Source: Xanthoparmelia taractica (lineage: Eukaryota; Ascomycota; Lecanoromycetes; Lecanorales; Parmeliaceae). From it: a stretch of DNA of 64,000 nucleotides. How positions within the stretch are numbered: the stretch's first letter is position 1; every line of letters starts with the position of its first letter. The stretch covers positions 62,001 through 126,000 of the forward strand of contig JANQBS010000080.1 of assembly GCA_033085395.1 (NCBI GenBank), in the 5' to 3' direction. The notes beneath the pieces were generated by a model. That model was given only the letters and a program-made list of their open reading frames with translations, searched no databases and was not told the origin of the DNA. The translations under genes and the position numbers were made by a program. Of the stretch, positions 43,468 to 54,245 are shown piece by piece.

Positions 43468-44043
43468 TCAGAGTGCCTCGTCTAACGATTCCTTGGACAT
43501 TGTTCTTGCGAGTGATTCTCGCAGGGCAGGATTGCCAGCCACCACATGGAAAGGCGGCACATCCTTAATCACCGCGCTGCCTGTTCCCACTGTCGAGCCT
43601 GTTCCGATGTTCATACCTGTCAAGAAAATAGCCCCACGGCCAATCCAGCGATCTTCTCCGACATGCATCTCTTTACCGGCGGCCTCTGGACCTCTGCTTC
43701 CATTGCGTATCTGGGGATCGATCGGATATGATGAAGTGTAGAAGGAGACATTTGGCCCGATGAGAAATGCGAGATCCGATGGAGACGATGCATGTATCTT
43801 GGATGGTGCAGTTGGGATTGGATTGGACATGAGATCCCAGGCATCCTGTTCCGAGTCTGGAAGTTGGGATGGCATGGGTGACTTGTGTCCAACAATGTCA
43901 CGCCGGAGCTCGACCTGTCTTCCATTTTTTGGATCTTGAGCCTGCATGAGACGTTTGGCATGCATTTCTGTAACGCAGGCGTTGTCCGACTCGCTTTGGA
44001 GTGAAAGCATAGTAGAGGTCCCCTGGTTCAGCATCTTTTGCAT
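43468..44043 (-). pseudogene. Broken maltose/galactoside-type O-acetyltransferase (hexapeptide family)
   Basis: The C-terminal half is a clear left-handed beta-helix acetyltransferase of the maltose/nodulation acetyltransferase type: FLIGPNVSFYTSSYPIDP, HVGEDRWIGRG and PPFHVVAGNPA. The frame is open for 191 codons, but the middle is damaged. The expected NCTIQDTCIVSIGSR segment, with the hexapeptide repeats before IGPNVSF, is encoded in another frame (about 43770-43815), and the preceding stretch that normally carries DYGxNIxxGD is missing. The N-terminus matches the family weakly. I read this as a pseudogene with a deletion and at least one frameshift. An unusual intron structure is less likely because no GT-AG pair fits. 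Confidence 0.7.
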
Positions 44044-44665
44044 ATTCTCGAAGACAGAAATGATGGATTGTTTGTTTTCAGGCGGTTTGGGTGGGTGTTA
44101 TATATTCTTACAACAACCGAATTTTGTTAAGCTGAGAGGCCAGCTGGGGGATTAAGGGGATGTATATTACAGTAAAATTTCACTCGTCATCATCAACCGG
44201 AGAAACGGTTACCGGCACTACTAAGGTAATGCACGAATTCCGACATGGAACATCTAGCCGAGCATAACTTTGTGAACAAGGTAATTTACTTGCATGTAAA
44301 AGGACCGAGCATGGGCCGAGATAATTAATGCATAACGCATAAACCTTGAATTCCGGTTAACATAAACAATAATAATAATAATGATACTGTACTTTGTGTC
44401 ATTATACATGTCGTTCATAAAAGTAAAATGCCTCGTGTTTTCAGGGAATTTCAACGAAAAGAAGGAAGATTCTCTGTATCAATTGATATAAACCAAGAGT
44501 GCCAGCAAGACTGGAAACACCTAGGGTACTTGTAATTCAATACAGAACAAGCCTAACCAGCTTCATTCTTAGCCTACGGAACTTCCCACCCGCCCATGAC
44601 GTTTTAGACGTTTGACACTTTGGCCCAAAGCAACGGTTCAAACAGAGCAAGGTCAAGTCAAAGTC
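44044..44665. other. Intergenic region
   Basis: About 620 bp lie upstream of the MFS transporter, with an AATAAT repeat near 44370. No gene seen; the 3' part is its presumed promoter. Confidence 0.4.
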
Positions 44666-47386
44666 ATGAGTATGTCTTCCTTCAATCAACTTCTCCAACA
44701 ATGTATACTCCTCCATCCTATCTATCTATCTATCTATCTATCCTTCTTCTTCTTCTTCTTCTTCTTCTTCTCCTTCAATCCAATCCAATCCACCAACATT
44801 GAATTGAGATGTCGAGAATGAAGAATATACAGCTGATGCCGCCTACCAGATGCCCAACATGCTCTGGCTCAAGCCTCAAGTGCAAGCTACAACAATCCCA
44901 ATCAAGAACACGACCGGGAACAAAGAACAGCTTTCGACGGCCATGATGCACATACACTTACAGAAACACAATCCTATACATCCACCGATACCTTTGCCAC
45001 TCCTACACAAGAATCCCAACAACCACCTTTTCCCTCCCATGCCTCATCGATAACGCATTCCGAGAGCCATTATGCTACCCCGGCTGCCGAGACACTGTCA
45101 CTGGCATCTACCACTGATGCGGTCTCAGAAGTACCACAACAGGCCTCATCTACCACGGCGCCTGTAGCGGCAGCATCCACCCTACCTCCCCAAGATCTAC
45201 ATCCCAGTCCACCTGTAGTAAATAAGGATCCTTCTGCCGGCCTGCTACCTTCGACAGTATCACAATGGCGTCCTGGAGCGGACTTGTTGGCGCCCCCTGA
45301 AGATCAGATGATAACTGGTGCCACGGTACCAACAGCGTCCGGCGGAGTACAATCAACAATCGTGAACCAGACACCGAAATCCGGACCGGAGGAGAAAGAT
45401 CCACTGATAATTCCGGAGATACCGTCAAATCTTACAGCAGAAGCACATTTGCCAGCATCAGAGGCAACCTCGTCAGCGAAGCCAGAGGTAGTACCAGAGA
45501 TGGCGTCTGGGCAAACAACGCCGACGAAGTCGACAGCATTACCAGCGTCTGTCCCACAAACAGCCCCATCCACCGCGCCAGAAGCAAGGTCATTAGAAGC
45601 TCCGAAGAATGTACTCAAACCACCTGCCGAAGGTGTTACACCCGCTATGTATCAAGAATCCCACAGCACAGATCCAGAAAAGGTATCTACCTCAACAATC
45701 CCTGCGCCAGACGGAAAAGGGACACCCTCCAGCTCCAATTTGGGGGAAGAAATGGATATCGAGGCGGGCCATCACAGTGGAGATTCAGAGAAGCAAAAGA
45801 CTGGGGCAAACCAAACCGAGGTCGATCCAAACGTAGTCGATTGGGAGGGACCTGATGACCCCAAAAATCCCATCAACTGGTCCGAAAGATTGAAGTGGGC
45901 CAACGTTGCCATCATCGCATCCATCACTTTCATAACGTGAGTGACTCTCCTTGCTGCTTCCATCAAGTACTAGGTGCCAATCTGATGTGACCAACATGCA
46001 GCCCTTTGGCCTCTTCCATGGTCGCCCCTGCCGTTCCCCAAATCATGACCGAATTCAAATCCACCAACCAAGAACTCGCCTCTTTCGTCGTTTCCGTCTA
46101 CGTCCTTGGTTACGCCTTTGGCCCCATACTTATCGCTCCACTCTCTGAGCTATATGGCCGTGTCCCCGTCTACCACGTTACCAACGTCCTATTCATCGTC
46201 TTTACGATTGCGTGCGCTGTATCGTCAAATCTGAATATGCTCATCGGCTGGCGGTTTCTTCAAGGAACCTTTGGTTCATGCCCATTGACTATTGGTGGGG
46301 GCACGATATCGGATATGATCATTCAGCACAAGCGAGGAGGTGTCATGGCTATTTGGGCTCTAGGTCCGTTGATGGGTCCGGTAATTGGACCTGTAGCTGG
46401 TGGATACCTGGCTCAAGCGAAAGGATGGCGCTGGATCTTTTGGGTTCTCGCTATGGCAGTAGGCTTCTCTTCCTCTTCGCCTACCCCGTTACATTATTAA
46501 CGGTGCTCTAGTCGGGCGCTACCACAGTCTCGGCCTTCTTCTCCCTCCGAGAATCATATCCTCCCGTTCTCCTTGAGCGCAAGGCAAAGAAGCTCAGAAA
46601 AGAGACCGGCAACGGAAATATCACATCAAAATTAGCATCCCCTCTGACCCCAGCGGCCCTCTTTAAACTCTCAATCGTCCGACCTATGAGGCTACTCCTC
46701 TTTTCGCCTATTGTTCTGGCACTGTCAACTTACATGGCTGTTGTGTACGGTTATCTATATCTCCTCTTCACTACGATTACAGAGGTCTACGAAGGTCAAT
46801 ACCATTTCAGTCAGGGGTCGGTTGGACTGACGTACCTCGGCATCGGAGTCGGGTCGCTGTTGGGGACAGTCATCTTTGGCATTGTGAGCGACAGGATATT
46901 GAAAGCGAAATCCAAGGCCGGAGAGATGAAGCCGGAATACCGACTTCCGCCTATGATTCCCGGGTCTTTTATCATACCTATCGGCTGTGAGTTTTCACTG
47001 CAGTATGCTATTTGCGGCCCACTAATGTACGTGCAGTATTCTTGTATGGATGGACAGCAGACAAGCAAGTCTTTTGGCTAGTTCCCATCATAGGCACTGG
47101 CATGGTCGGGCTCGGTCTCCTCGCTACATTCATGCCCATTCAAACCTACCTAGTCGACGCCTTTACCGTCTACGCCGCCTCCGCCCTTGCAGCCAATACC
47201 GTCCTACGCTCCCTCGTCGGTGCATTATTACCCCTCGCCGGGCAAAAGATGTATGCCACACTTGGTCTTGGATGGGGTAACTCCCTGCTGGCATTCATCG
47301 CAGTCGCCATGTGTCCTATACCAATCATCCTCTACAAGTATGGTGAAAGGATCAGAAAGAGTCCCAGGTTTCAAGTCGAGCTTTGA
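44666..47386 (+). CDS. MFS transporter (DHA1-like multidrug family) with a very long N-terminal extension
   Basis: Exons 44666-44702, 44850-45936, 46002-46458, 46512-46986 and 47037-47386 give 801 residues. The last three joins are secure. The transporter begins with the family-typical DPNVVDWEGPDDPKNPINW just before helix 1 (WANVAIIASITFIT). Other motifs are APAVPQIM, the loop PLSELYGRVPVY, LIGWRFLQGTFGSCPLTIGGG, GPLMGPVIGPVAGGYLA and, in the second half, LTYLGIGVGSLLGT. Family members are proton antiporters for drugs, polyamines or secondary metabolites; the substrate here is unknown. The unusual part is about 335 residues of Thr/Pro/Ser/Ala-rich disordered sequence before the first helix, where relatives have roughly 50-120. 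That frame is open for 1.1 kb but lacks an ATG, so I infer a small first exon (ATG 44666). Its 147-nt intron contains TATC and TTC microsatellites. Exon 1 is the weakest point. Confidence 0.85.
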
Positions 47387-48630
47387 GAAAATGGCAATTC
47401 TATAGATCTGGCATCGGCATCAGCGGCGCTGAGCGAGGTTCTTACCGGTCTCGAGAGAAGCATGATTCGGATATTGGCATATCTATAACGCTTTATCCCT
47501 TTCATGGGCATTTCGGTGCATATACTTCCTCTTCGACGTGTGGCATTCCGCTACACTGTTTAGAGCAAAGCATTCTGGTCCTCGTACGAGAGTCCAGAGT
47601 AGGAATTCAACCAACCTTGTTTCAGAAGCTCCCTTACTTCACGGTCCCGTGACCTTGTTATATGAATAACGGCTATCGCTCTTTTCTTTCCTTTCCTTTT
47701 CTTCCCTTTTCTTTCTTTCCCTTTCCTTCCCTTCCCTTCCCCTTTCTTTCCTCCCTTTCCCTTATCTTCCCCTTCCTTCCCTTATCTACCCTCCCCTCTT
47801 TCCCCCTTCTTTTTCCTTCCCTTTCCTTCTCCTTCCGTCTCTTTTCCCTCTTTTAATATCCGTTCCCAATAACCCATCACTGCTCTAGCTAAATCTAAAC
47901 TCTCAACTCCCCCACCCTATCGTGTGAAGCGGAGGGTATCAGATGATGGGTTTGGGAGGGATTGATAGGGATGGAATGTGCTTGGGGGAAAGGGGAAAGA
48001 GAGGGGAGGGGCGGAAAGAAGGGAGAGGAGGGGGAGGGGAGATAAGAGATATAGGGGGGAAGAAGAAGAAAGAGGGGAATAAGGAGGGGCGGGAGGAAAG
48101 GAGAAGGGGGAGAAGAGAGAAGAAGGGGAAGGAGAAGAAGAAGGGGAAGAAGAAGGGGAGAGAAGGGAGGGAAGAGGAAAGGGGCAAGGGGAAAGAGGAA
48201 AGAATAGGGAAAAGGGGAATAAAGCATAACGGGATCTTTCTTGTATTGGGTATAGCAAAGCGTATCTATTTGATAAGTAAGGGGTATAGGTATTCATTCT
48301 TGACTAGATGGGATGAATTAATGCATCAACGCGACTCTGGCGCCGGTGAGGGATGGAAGAGTATGGGTTTTATGCCATCTATTCTTTTTACTTGCACAAA
48401 GCAAAACACCGTTATCGAACTGGTCTTTGTTGACGTAAATTCCGCTCAGTTCGATAGTTAGTGCTCAAGTCAAGTCAAGTGTCAAGTCAATTCAACTCAA
48501 GTACCAACTGCAACTACCACTGCAACATTCAAACCCGCACGTTCTCCATCCTTCCCTCCCCCCTTTTCCCCAATATCGTCTCGTCCTTGAAAACCCCGTC
48601 TTCTTCACCTCCTTTCACCTCCCTTGTCTA
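47387..48630. other. Convergent intergenic region with strong pyrimidine then purine blocks
   Basis: The plus strand is almost pure C/T at about 47680-47860 and almost pure G/A at about 47960-48220. Apparent long open frames here (for example 47943-48461) are artefacts of the simple sequence. AAGTCAAGTCAAGTGTCAAGTCAA-like short repeats occur near 48467-48490. No gene is supported. Confidence 0.5.
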
Positions 48631-49870
48631 CTACCCGCGCCGTTCCCGACTCCTTATGAAAAGATCCGGCAATTCACTTCTCTCTCTATCATCAGTATCA
48701 CGACTACCTTCTCTATTAGGACGGGAGCTTGGACCAGTAGCGTTCGTACCGCGGACATCGGAGCCAGGACCGTAATAGGTATGTCTGTGAAGAGTCGGTC
48801 CTTTGCCGTATTGAGGCTGCGCTGAGAACAAGGGTGCATTGTGGGATGTTGATGGAGGCTTCGCAGCTGGCGCTGTTGAGAGTGGTGGTGGTGGATGGGG
48901 TTGCAGGTGAGGCGTTGGAGCCGAAGAGAGGGGTGCATGGTGAGATGTTAGTGGAGGATGGGCAGCTGGTGCTGGTAGATGTGATGGTAGTGCTGAGGAG
49001 GAGGGGCGGGTGTGGAATGGAGGAGGAGGCGGAGGAGGCGGTTGCTGGTGCGATGAAAGAGTTGATTGTTGAGGATGAAGATTCGCGGCGCTCGAGCCCT
49101 TCTCCTGCTTCAGACTCCCCTGTCTACAAACAGCTCGTTTTGGATTGAGCGAAGGTTCCGGCCTAGCATTCCTAGCCCCATCACCACCATCTCGTTCCCC
49201 CCCGAGTCCGGAACCAGGATTCATGGCATATGCAGTGGGTGCGTGACGAGTATGAGGCGCTACTGCGGAGAATGGAAAGAGAGACTGGGGACTGGGAGTT
49301 GCGGCGCCCAAATTCTCACCAGCCTTCTCACTACTTTCTGGTCTACTGGTAGCCGGTTTCGAAAGATTAATCGGAGGTTCCAGCCTAGCATTCCTAGCAA
49401 TGTCAACGTGGTTTGGTTCGGCCCGCAGTCCAGGAACGGTACGTCCAATGGGTGATAGAGGCGCTGATGAGGAGGGTGCACCGTGAGATATTGGAGGAGG
49501 AGGACAGACAGGATGACGATTGGATTGGATTTCGGATTGGCGGTGCTCAACAGCTCAACTCCCTTCCGACTCCCTTGATCATTAGCGGCCCGTTTCGAAT
49601 AATTGCTCGAGGGCTCTCGCTTGGTACTCTTGTCTCTGTCATTGTCTACTCGTTCGCCCCGAAGACTGGGGCCGGCATATGCGGTCGGTGTATTACGGGG
49701 TTGAGGACGAGGTACTGCTGAGGGTAATGGATAGTGAGATGGTCGAGGATATGAAGGAGCTGTAGAGAGTTTTTGGGGGTGAGATGCTGGAAAAGGGGGT
49801 TGCTGACGTGACGAAAGACCAGGTTGCTAGAGACCCGGATTAGCGGTGCTGGAGCCAGGGGATGTTAGAT
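48631..49870 (-). repeat. Degenerate tandem repeats (period about 225 bp) related to the adjacent low-complexity gene
   Basis: Imperfect copies recur, best seen by a shared GGTTCC.GCCTAGCATTCCTAGC segment at about 49155 and 49378, with a weaker related copy near 49600. Each is followed by a CCC(C)GA/GCAG-xCGG-type block and a GAGG/GTG block. Minus-strand frames inside (for example 48631-49311, 226 codons, Pro/Ser/His-rich, ending in SRDTDDRERSELPD) resemble the N- and C-terminal text of the gene at 49969-50847 (SRPxxR, RERE, RHRDS). I read this as tandem duplications of part of that gene that have lost frame. A single longer multi-exon gene cannot be ruled out. Confidence 0.5.
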
Positions 49871-49968
49871 GGGGATTTTTTATCGTTTTAATAAATAAAA
49901 TATTAATTAAACAATCTAACGAGAAAAGACAAATGTGGATATAATGGTCGCGAGCGTAATAATCATCT

Positions 49969-50847
49969 TTAACGACTGAGATAACGGGATCTTGATGAGG
50001 GAGCACCTGCAGAATCACGGTGGCGTCTCGTACCTTCTCCGCGAGGTCCGGGACGCGGAGAAAGATGGCGGCGAGGATTGGCGGCGTCGAAGCTCTCACG
50101 CTCCCTCCATCCACCCAACTTTTGGCTTCCCTGCCTGCTCGGCGCTCGTTCCCGATTTCTCGTCGATGGTTCCGGCGCCGCACCCTCATATCTGCCACCC
50201 ATTTCTTCTCGAGGACCGGGGCTAATATCTATGATATGGGCAGGTAGAGTGGGAGGATTGCGGGGGTGAGGATGCGGATAAGGTTGACCTTGAGGATGCG
50301 GAGCCGCAGATGCTCGATAGTGAGATGGTGGAGGGGAATGCGGACGAGACGAAAGACCAGCAGGATGGGAATGGCTGGAGCGGGGGGATGTTATATGCGG
50401 ATGGGGTGGTCGCAGGTGTGGTGGGTGTGTTTGGGAATTGGGGCGTCGAGATGGTGGAGATGAAGCACCTACTACAGGATCACCGCGACGTCCTCGTAAG
50501 CCTACTGATTCGGTCACGTAGTCGGGATCTTCTTCCTCTTCGCTCGTGTGATCGTCATCGTCATCGTAGATTGGCATTTGCGATGTGTGATCTGGGACAT
50601 TCCGTCCAGGCTGCCTCTGGGAAGGATGTCGAGATGGCTGGCGAGATGGCTGGCGAGATGGCTGGCGTGATGGCCGGCGAGAATGCTGTTGAGGTCTAGG
50701 CCCTGATGATGAAGGGCGACTTGTGGGGAGTTCTCGGTTCCGGCGTGCTTCCCTGGACCGAGGACCGGGTCTGGACCATAATTGTCTTTCGCGGTCTGGA
50801 ATGCCCTGGTAGAGATTGGTGTGGAGGGAAGAGATGTCGTTGCCCAT
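49969..50847 (-). CDS. Low-complexity protein with N-myristoylation-type start (MGNDIS)
   Basis: This minus-strand frame from the ATG at 50847 has 292 codons. It begins MGNDISSLH, a good N-myristoylation signal (Gly2, Ser6). It continues with Arg-rich text, a run of PSRQ/PSRH tetrapeptides encoded by a 12-bp repeat (50631-50690), an acidic patch (DDDDDHTSEEEEDPDY), then His/Pro/Ser-rich sequence. No folded domain is recognised. The ATG is preferred over earlier in-frame codons because of the myristoylation context. Membrane anchoring of a disordered scaffold is inference. It lies next to decayed tandem copies of itself. Confidence 0.55.
   Translation of the reverse strand: MGNDISSLHTNLYQGIPDRERQLWSRPGPRSREARRNRELPTSRPSSSGPRPQQHSRRPSRQPSRQPSRQPSRHPSQRQPGRNVPDHTSQMPIYDDDDDHTSEEEEDPDYVTESVGLRGRRGDPVVGASSPPSRRPNSQTHPPHLRPPHPHITSPRSSHSHPAGLSSRPHSPPPSHYRASAAPHPQGQPYPHPHPRNPPTLPAHIIDISPGPREEMGGRYEGAAPEPSTRNRERAPSRQGSQKLGGWRERESFDAANPRRHLSPRPGPRGEGTRRHRDSAGAPSSRSRYLSR
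50631..50690 (+). repeat. 12-bp tandem repeat (GAGATGGCTGGC)
   Basis: About five copies occur, the last two diverged, encoding PSRQ tetrapeptides on the minus strand. Confidence 0.9.
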
Positions 50848-51261
50848 AGTCGAGAGTGGTCGGTTTGCTGGAAACAAACAGGAGCGTTGGGTTGCTGGGT
50901 TATTGGATAACGAATCTGAGGCAACAAAAGATTGGTGGAGATGGGGAAGTTGGAAGACAGATCGCAGTCCGTTGGATGCATATATATATATATATATAAG
51001 TAGAGAACAATGAAGGCACCAGAGCGTTAGAGTCAAAGAGTGTGAATGGCACAATGAGAGTGTCAATTTCAAGATAACACAGAACAAAGACAAAGTTATA
51101 GCGTCCATGAAGATTGAAGCCTTTGTTCAAAGACATCGGGTCCTGATACTTGTGATTTGAGAAGCAGGTGGCAAGGTCGATGGTGCTTAGATGCTGCTTG
51201 TCTGCTGCAAGGATGACACAACGGTGTTGAAACCAGTAGCAAGACTTTTGGATTCTCTTTT

Positions 51262-52620
51262 CTATGCGTGACCATTTGTCTCTTGGTGACCGTTCACGCC
51301 TAATAGTTCTCTCCTTTTTCGGACCGACTTTGCGAGTACTTCGAGCACCTCTTCGGTGGTATCCCAACCTATGCAGGCATCTGTGATAGAGACTCCATAC
51401 TTTAGGCCTTCTTTGCCTTCCTTGGGTACTTTTTGTGCACCTGTCCTACAATTAGCACCCCAGCTTGCGTTTTCGAGGGTGCTAGCCCACCTTCATTGAT
51501 ATGACTTTCAATCATGATACCCATTATTGCCTCCTCTCCTCGTTCAATCTGTCCAGCCAAGTCATTCGCTACCTTTGGCTGGTTTCGATGATCTTTCAGC
51601 GAATTGCCATGACTGCAGTCGACCATCAATCTTTGTCGCAGACCCTTCTTCTCTAGCGCCTCCTTCGCTTCTTGTATACTTTTCTTGTCGTAATTTGTCC
51701 CCTTCTTCCCACCTCTTAAGATCACAAAGCAATCCTCATTGCCCATGGTCCCAACAATAGCGACCAAGCCAGGTTTTGTGACTGACAGGAAATGATGAGG
51801 GTGCATAACAGCCCCAATAGCGTCTATAGCTACGTCCAACGATCCATCCGTGCCGTTTTTGAAGCCAACCGGAAAAGATAGACCAGATGCCAATTCTCGG
51901 TGCAGCTGAGATTCCGTGGTCCTTGCTCCAATGGCGCCAGCGCTCAACATGTCTGCCAGGAACTGAGGCGATATCGTATCCAGCATCTCGCTAGCCAATG
52001 GCATGCCTTTCTCTGTCAGATCCAGGAACAATTGCCTCGATACTCTCAAGCCTTTGTTGATTTGAAAGCTATTGTTGATGTCTGGGTCATTGATCAGCCC
52101 CTTCCACCCTACAGTGGTCCGAGGCTTCTCGAGGTAGGACCGCATGACGATCAGTAGGTCGTCAGCATATCTCTTCTTCAGATGCATGAGGCGGTCGGCA
52201 TAGTCGAGGGCGGCGGCTGGATCGTGTATTGAGCAAGGGCCGACGATGACGAGGAGGCGACGGTTTGGATCTTTGTTCTGAATGATTGAGACGACTTCAT
52301 TCCGACCCAAGATGACAGTCTGTTTAGATTTAGGAGTCTAGTCATGGTGAGCCATTGCGATTGAGGCGCTGGAGATGCTCATACTTGTGCTACCTCATGT
52401 TGGAGGAGATCCGGTGGTGTCAGAGGGTTTACTCCCCTAACTTTGAGCAATTAGATTTGTTCTGCGACTGTACAATCTGAGGCTTGTACTTCTCCAGTCC
52501 TCAACACTATCTTTGTTCCCCAAATGAGGGTTCTCAACGTGGAACTTGACAGAGGGTTAGTAGGGAAGAGTTAATTGGAGTGACTGGTTGCAGAGCACTC
52601 ACGGACCCATTTATAGACAT
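51262..52620 (-). CDS. 3-deoxy-7-phosphoheptulonate (DAHP) synthase, first step of the shikimate pathway
   Basis: The enzyme condenses phosphoenolpyruvate and erythrose-4-phosphate. Fungal isoenzymes (Aro3/Aro4 type) are feedback-inhibited by Phe or Tyr, and I cannot tell which this is. Five minus-strand exons, 52620-52603, 52544-52490, 52440-52385, 52319-51491 and 51440-51262, give 378 residues, the normal length. Landmarks are WRIRGVNPLTPPDLL (rebuilt across intron 2), VGPCSIHDP, EKPRTTVGWKG, ARTTESQLHRELASG, GFKNGTDG, DCSHGNSLKDH and GIMIESHINEG. The last exon ends YGVSITDACIGW plus a short tail. All introns are 49-65 nt and keep frame. A TGAGTCA lies 111 bp upstream of the start. It is head to head with cytochrome c1. 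Confidence 0.96.
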
Positions 52621-52730
52621 TGTTTGCTCCTCTGTAGATTGGAAGATAAAAAGAAAGAATAGAAAATAACAAAGAAGAAGAAGAAGAAGAAGAAGAAAGA
52701 AGTTACTGGCAGTGGGGAAGTCGAAGAATA

Positions 52731-52737
52731 TGAGTCA
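52731..52737. promoter_or_regulatory. TGAGTCA upstream of DAHP synthase
   Basis: A perfect Gcn4/CPC1-type heptamer lies 111 bp before the DAHP synthase start codon. Aromatic amino-acid genes are established targets of cross-pathway control. It could equally be fortuitous. Confidence 0.4.
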
Positions 52738-52816
52738 GAAAATCCTATACGTATCTGGTTGTAAGCGGTCAAAAACCAGCTGCAGTAAGGTATGTAGGGT
52801 TAGCCCTAGACTTCAG

Positions 52817-52847
52817 CCAATCAAATGTAACCAAAATACAAGCCAAT
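52817..52847 (+). promoter_or_regulatory. Two CCAAT boxes upstream of cytochrome c1
   Basis: CCAAT occurs at 52817-52821 and 52843-52847, spaced 26 bp apart, 139-169 bp before the cytochrome c1 ATG. This fits Hap-complex binding known for respiratory genes. Confidence 0.45.
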
Positions 52848-52985
52848 GGTTCCCGCCAAGTACCAAATTGTCTCCTCGTCGACGACCTCAACTCCCACTC
52901 CTCACTCCTCTTCTCTCCTTTATCGCGCCAACCACGTCCATTGTCGAATTATTTCTTTTGTATCAGTGTCCGCCTAGACGGCATC

Positions 52986-54245
52986 ATGTTGGCACGCTCG
53001 GTCCTGCGCTCCGCGCGCACGACTGGCAATGCCCGCAGCTCTCTGGGGCGAACAGCGACCGTAAGCCATCCCTCAATCCATTGGCACCCCGTAACAAGCT
53101 GACTCCACCACAGCGCTCTACAACCTCCTCATCCAAGCATACTGCATCAGAAGCTGCCGCATCACCTTTTCGCTTGACGGTTGCTGGGACCGCTACCACC
53201 GCTGTAGCTGTCGGGTCAATGGCGTGGTACTATCATCTCTTCGGGCCAACTTTATACGCAATGACACCGCAAGAAGAAGGGTTTGTGTCACTCAGGAACG
53301 CTCAGAAGACTGTGCTGAACATGATGTTAGGCTCCATCCAACCAAATACCCTTGGGAACACGAGAAATTTACAAAGACCTTCGACCACCAAACGTACGCT
53401 TCTTTCTTTCTCCACCCACTACAAGCTTTACTAACAAATTACAGCCTACGACGTGGCTTTCAGGTCTACCGCGAGGTCTGCTCATCGTGTCACTCCCTCA
53501 ATCGCATTCCATGGCGGTCACTGGTCGGCTCCTCCCATACCGTTGACGAAATGAAGGCCATGGCTGAAGAGTGTGAATACGATGCCGAACCCAACGATGA
53601 AGGCGAGATCGAAAAGAGACCAGGGAAGCTATCTGACTACATCCCCGCACCCTACAAGAATGACGAGGCTGCCCGTGCGGCTAACAACGGAGCTCTCCCA
53701 CCGGATCTTAGCTTGATGGTGAAGGCTAGACACGGAGGCTGCAACTATATTTTCTCTCTATTGACTGGATATCCAGAGGAGCCGCCTCCAGGAGCAACGG
53801 TGGCGCCTGGATTGAACTTTAATCCCTACTTCCCCGGCACCGGTGAGCCTTTTTGCGGTCTCAGGTAGAGAGCAAAACATTGACTATATCCGCCAGGTAT
53901 TGCAATGGCCCGCGTTCTCTACGATGGCCTCGTCGAATACGAAGACAAAACACCCGCCACGACGTCCCAAATGGCAAAAGACGTGGTGGAATTCCTGAAT
54001 TGGGCCGCGGAGCCAGAGATGGACCAGAGGAAGAAGATGGGTCTGGCCACCGTCGTCATCACGAGCGTATTGGTCGCCGTCAGCATATGGGTAAAGAGGT
54101 TCGTCATGACAGAGTATACTCTTTTACAAAAGCACGATCACTAACCCGTTCTGTCGCTAGATACAAATGGTCGCCAATCAAGACACGGAAAATTGTCTAC
54201 AACCCTCCTGTCGTCGGGAACCCTAGAGATCGTTCGTCAGCTTAA
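52986..54245 (+). CDS. CYT1: Cytochrome c1, heme subunit of mitochondrial complex III
   Basis: Cytochrome c1 passes electrons from the Rieske protein to cytochrome c in the bc1 complex of the inner membrane. Six exons, 52986-53060, 53114-53280, 53331-53393, 53445-53842, 53897-54098 and 54161-54245, give 329 residues. An Arg/Ser-rich mitochondrial presequence (LARSVLRSARTTGNARSS) is followed by a hydrophobic bipartite sorting segment (LTVAGTATTAVAVGSMAWYY). The heme attachment motif is CSSCH, after FQVYREV. LPPDLSLMVKARHGG and the axial-Met region GIAMARVLYDG follow. The C-terminal helix (LATVVITSVLVAVSIWVKR) anchors it, with the usual YKWSPIKTRKIVYNPP matrix tail. All joins keep frame. Confidence 0.97.

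Larger units (their letters stand above)
52621..52985. promoter_or_regulatory. Bidirectional promoter between DAHP synthase and cytochrome c1
   Basis: These 365 bp lie between two divergent starts. They hold an AAG microsatellite (52672-52698), a TGAGTCA heptamer (52731-52737, Gcn4/CPC1-type, 111 bp from the DAHP synthase start) and two CCAAT pentamers (52817-52821 and 52843-52847, about 140-170 bp from the cytochrome c1 start). CCAAT boxes are bound by the Hap2/3/5 (HapB/C/E) complex, a known regulator of respiratory genes. Assignment of sites to genes is inference from position. Confidence 0.5.

Noticed and set aside
47917..48461. Long open frames on both strands in the purine/pyrimidine block
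   Set aside because: They exist only because near-pure G/A or C/T sequence rarely makes stop codons; the products are Pro/Ser/Leu/Phe or Gly/Glu/Lys/Arg strings without domains.
51002..51367. Minus-strand frames between the DAHP synthase and MGNDIS genes
   Set aside because: The part at 51262-51367 is the true last exon of DAHP synthase read in another frame; the rest has no support.
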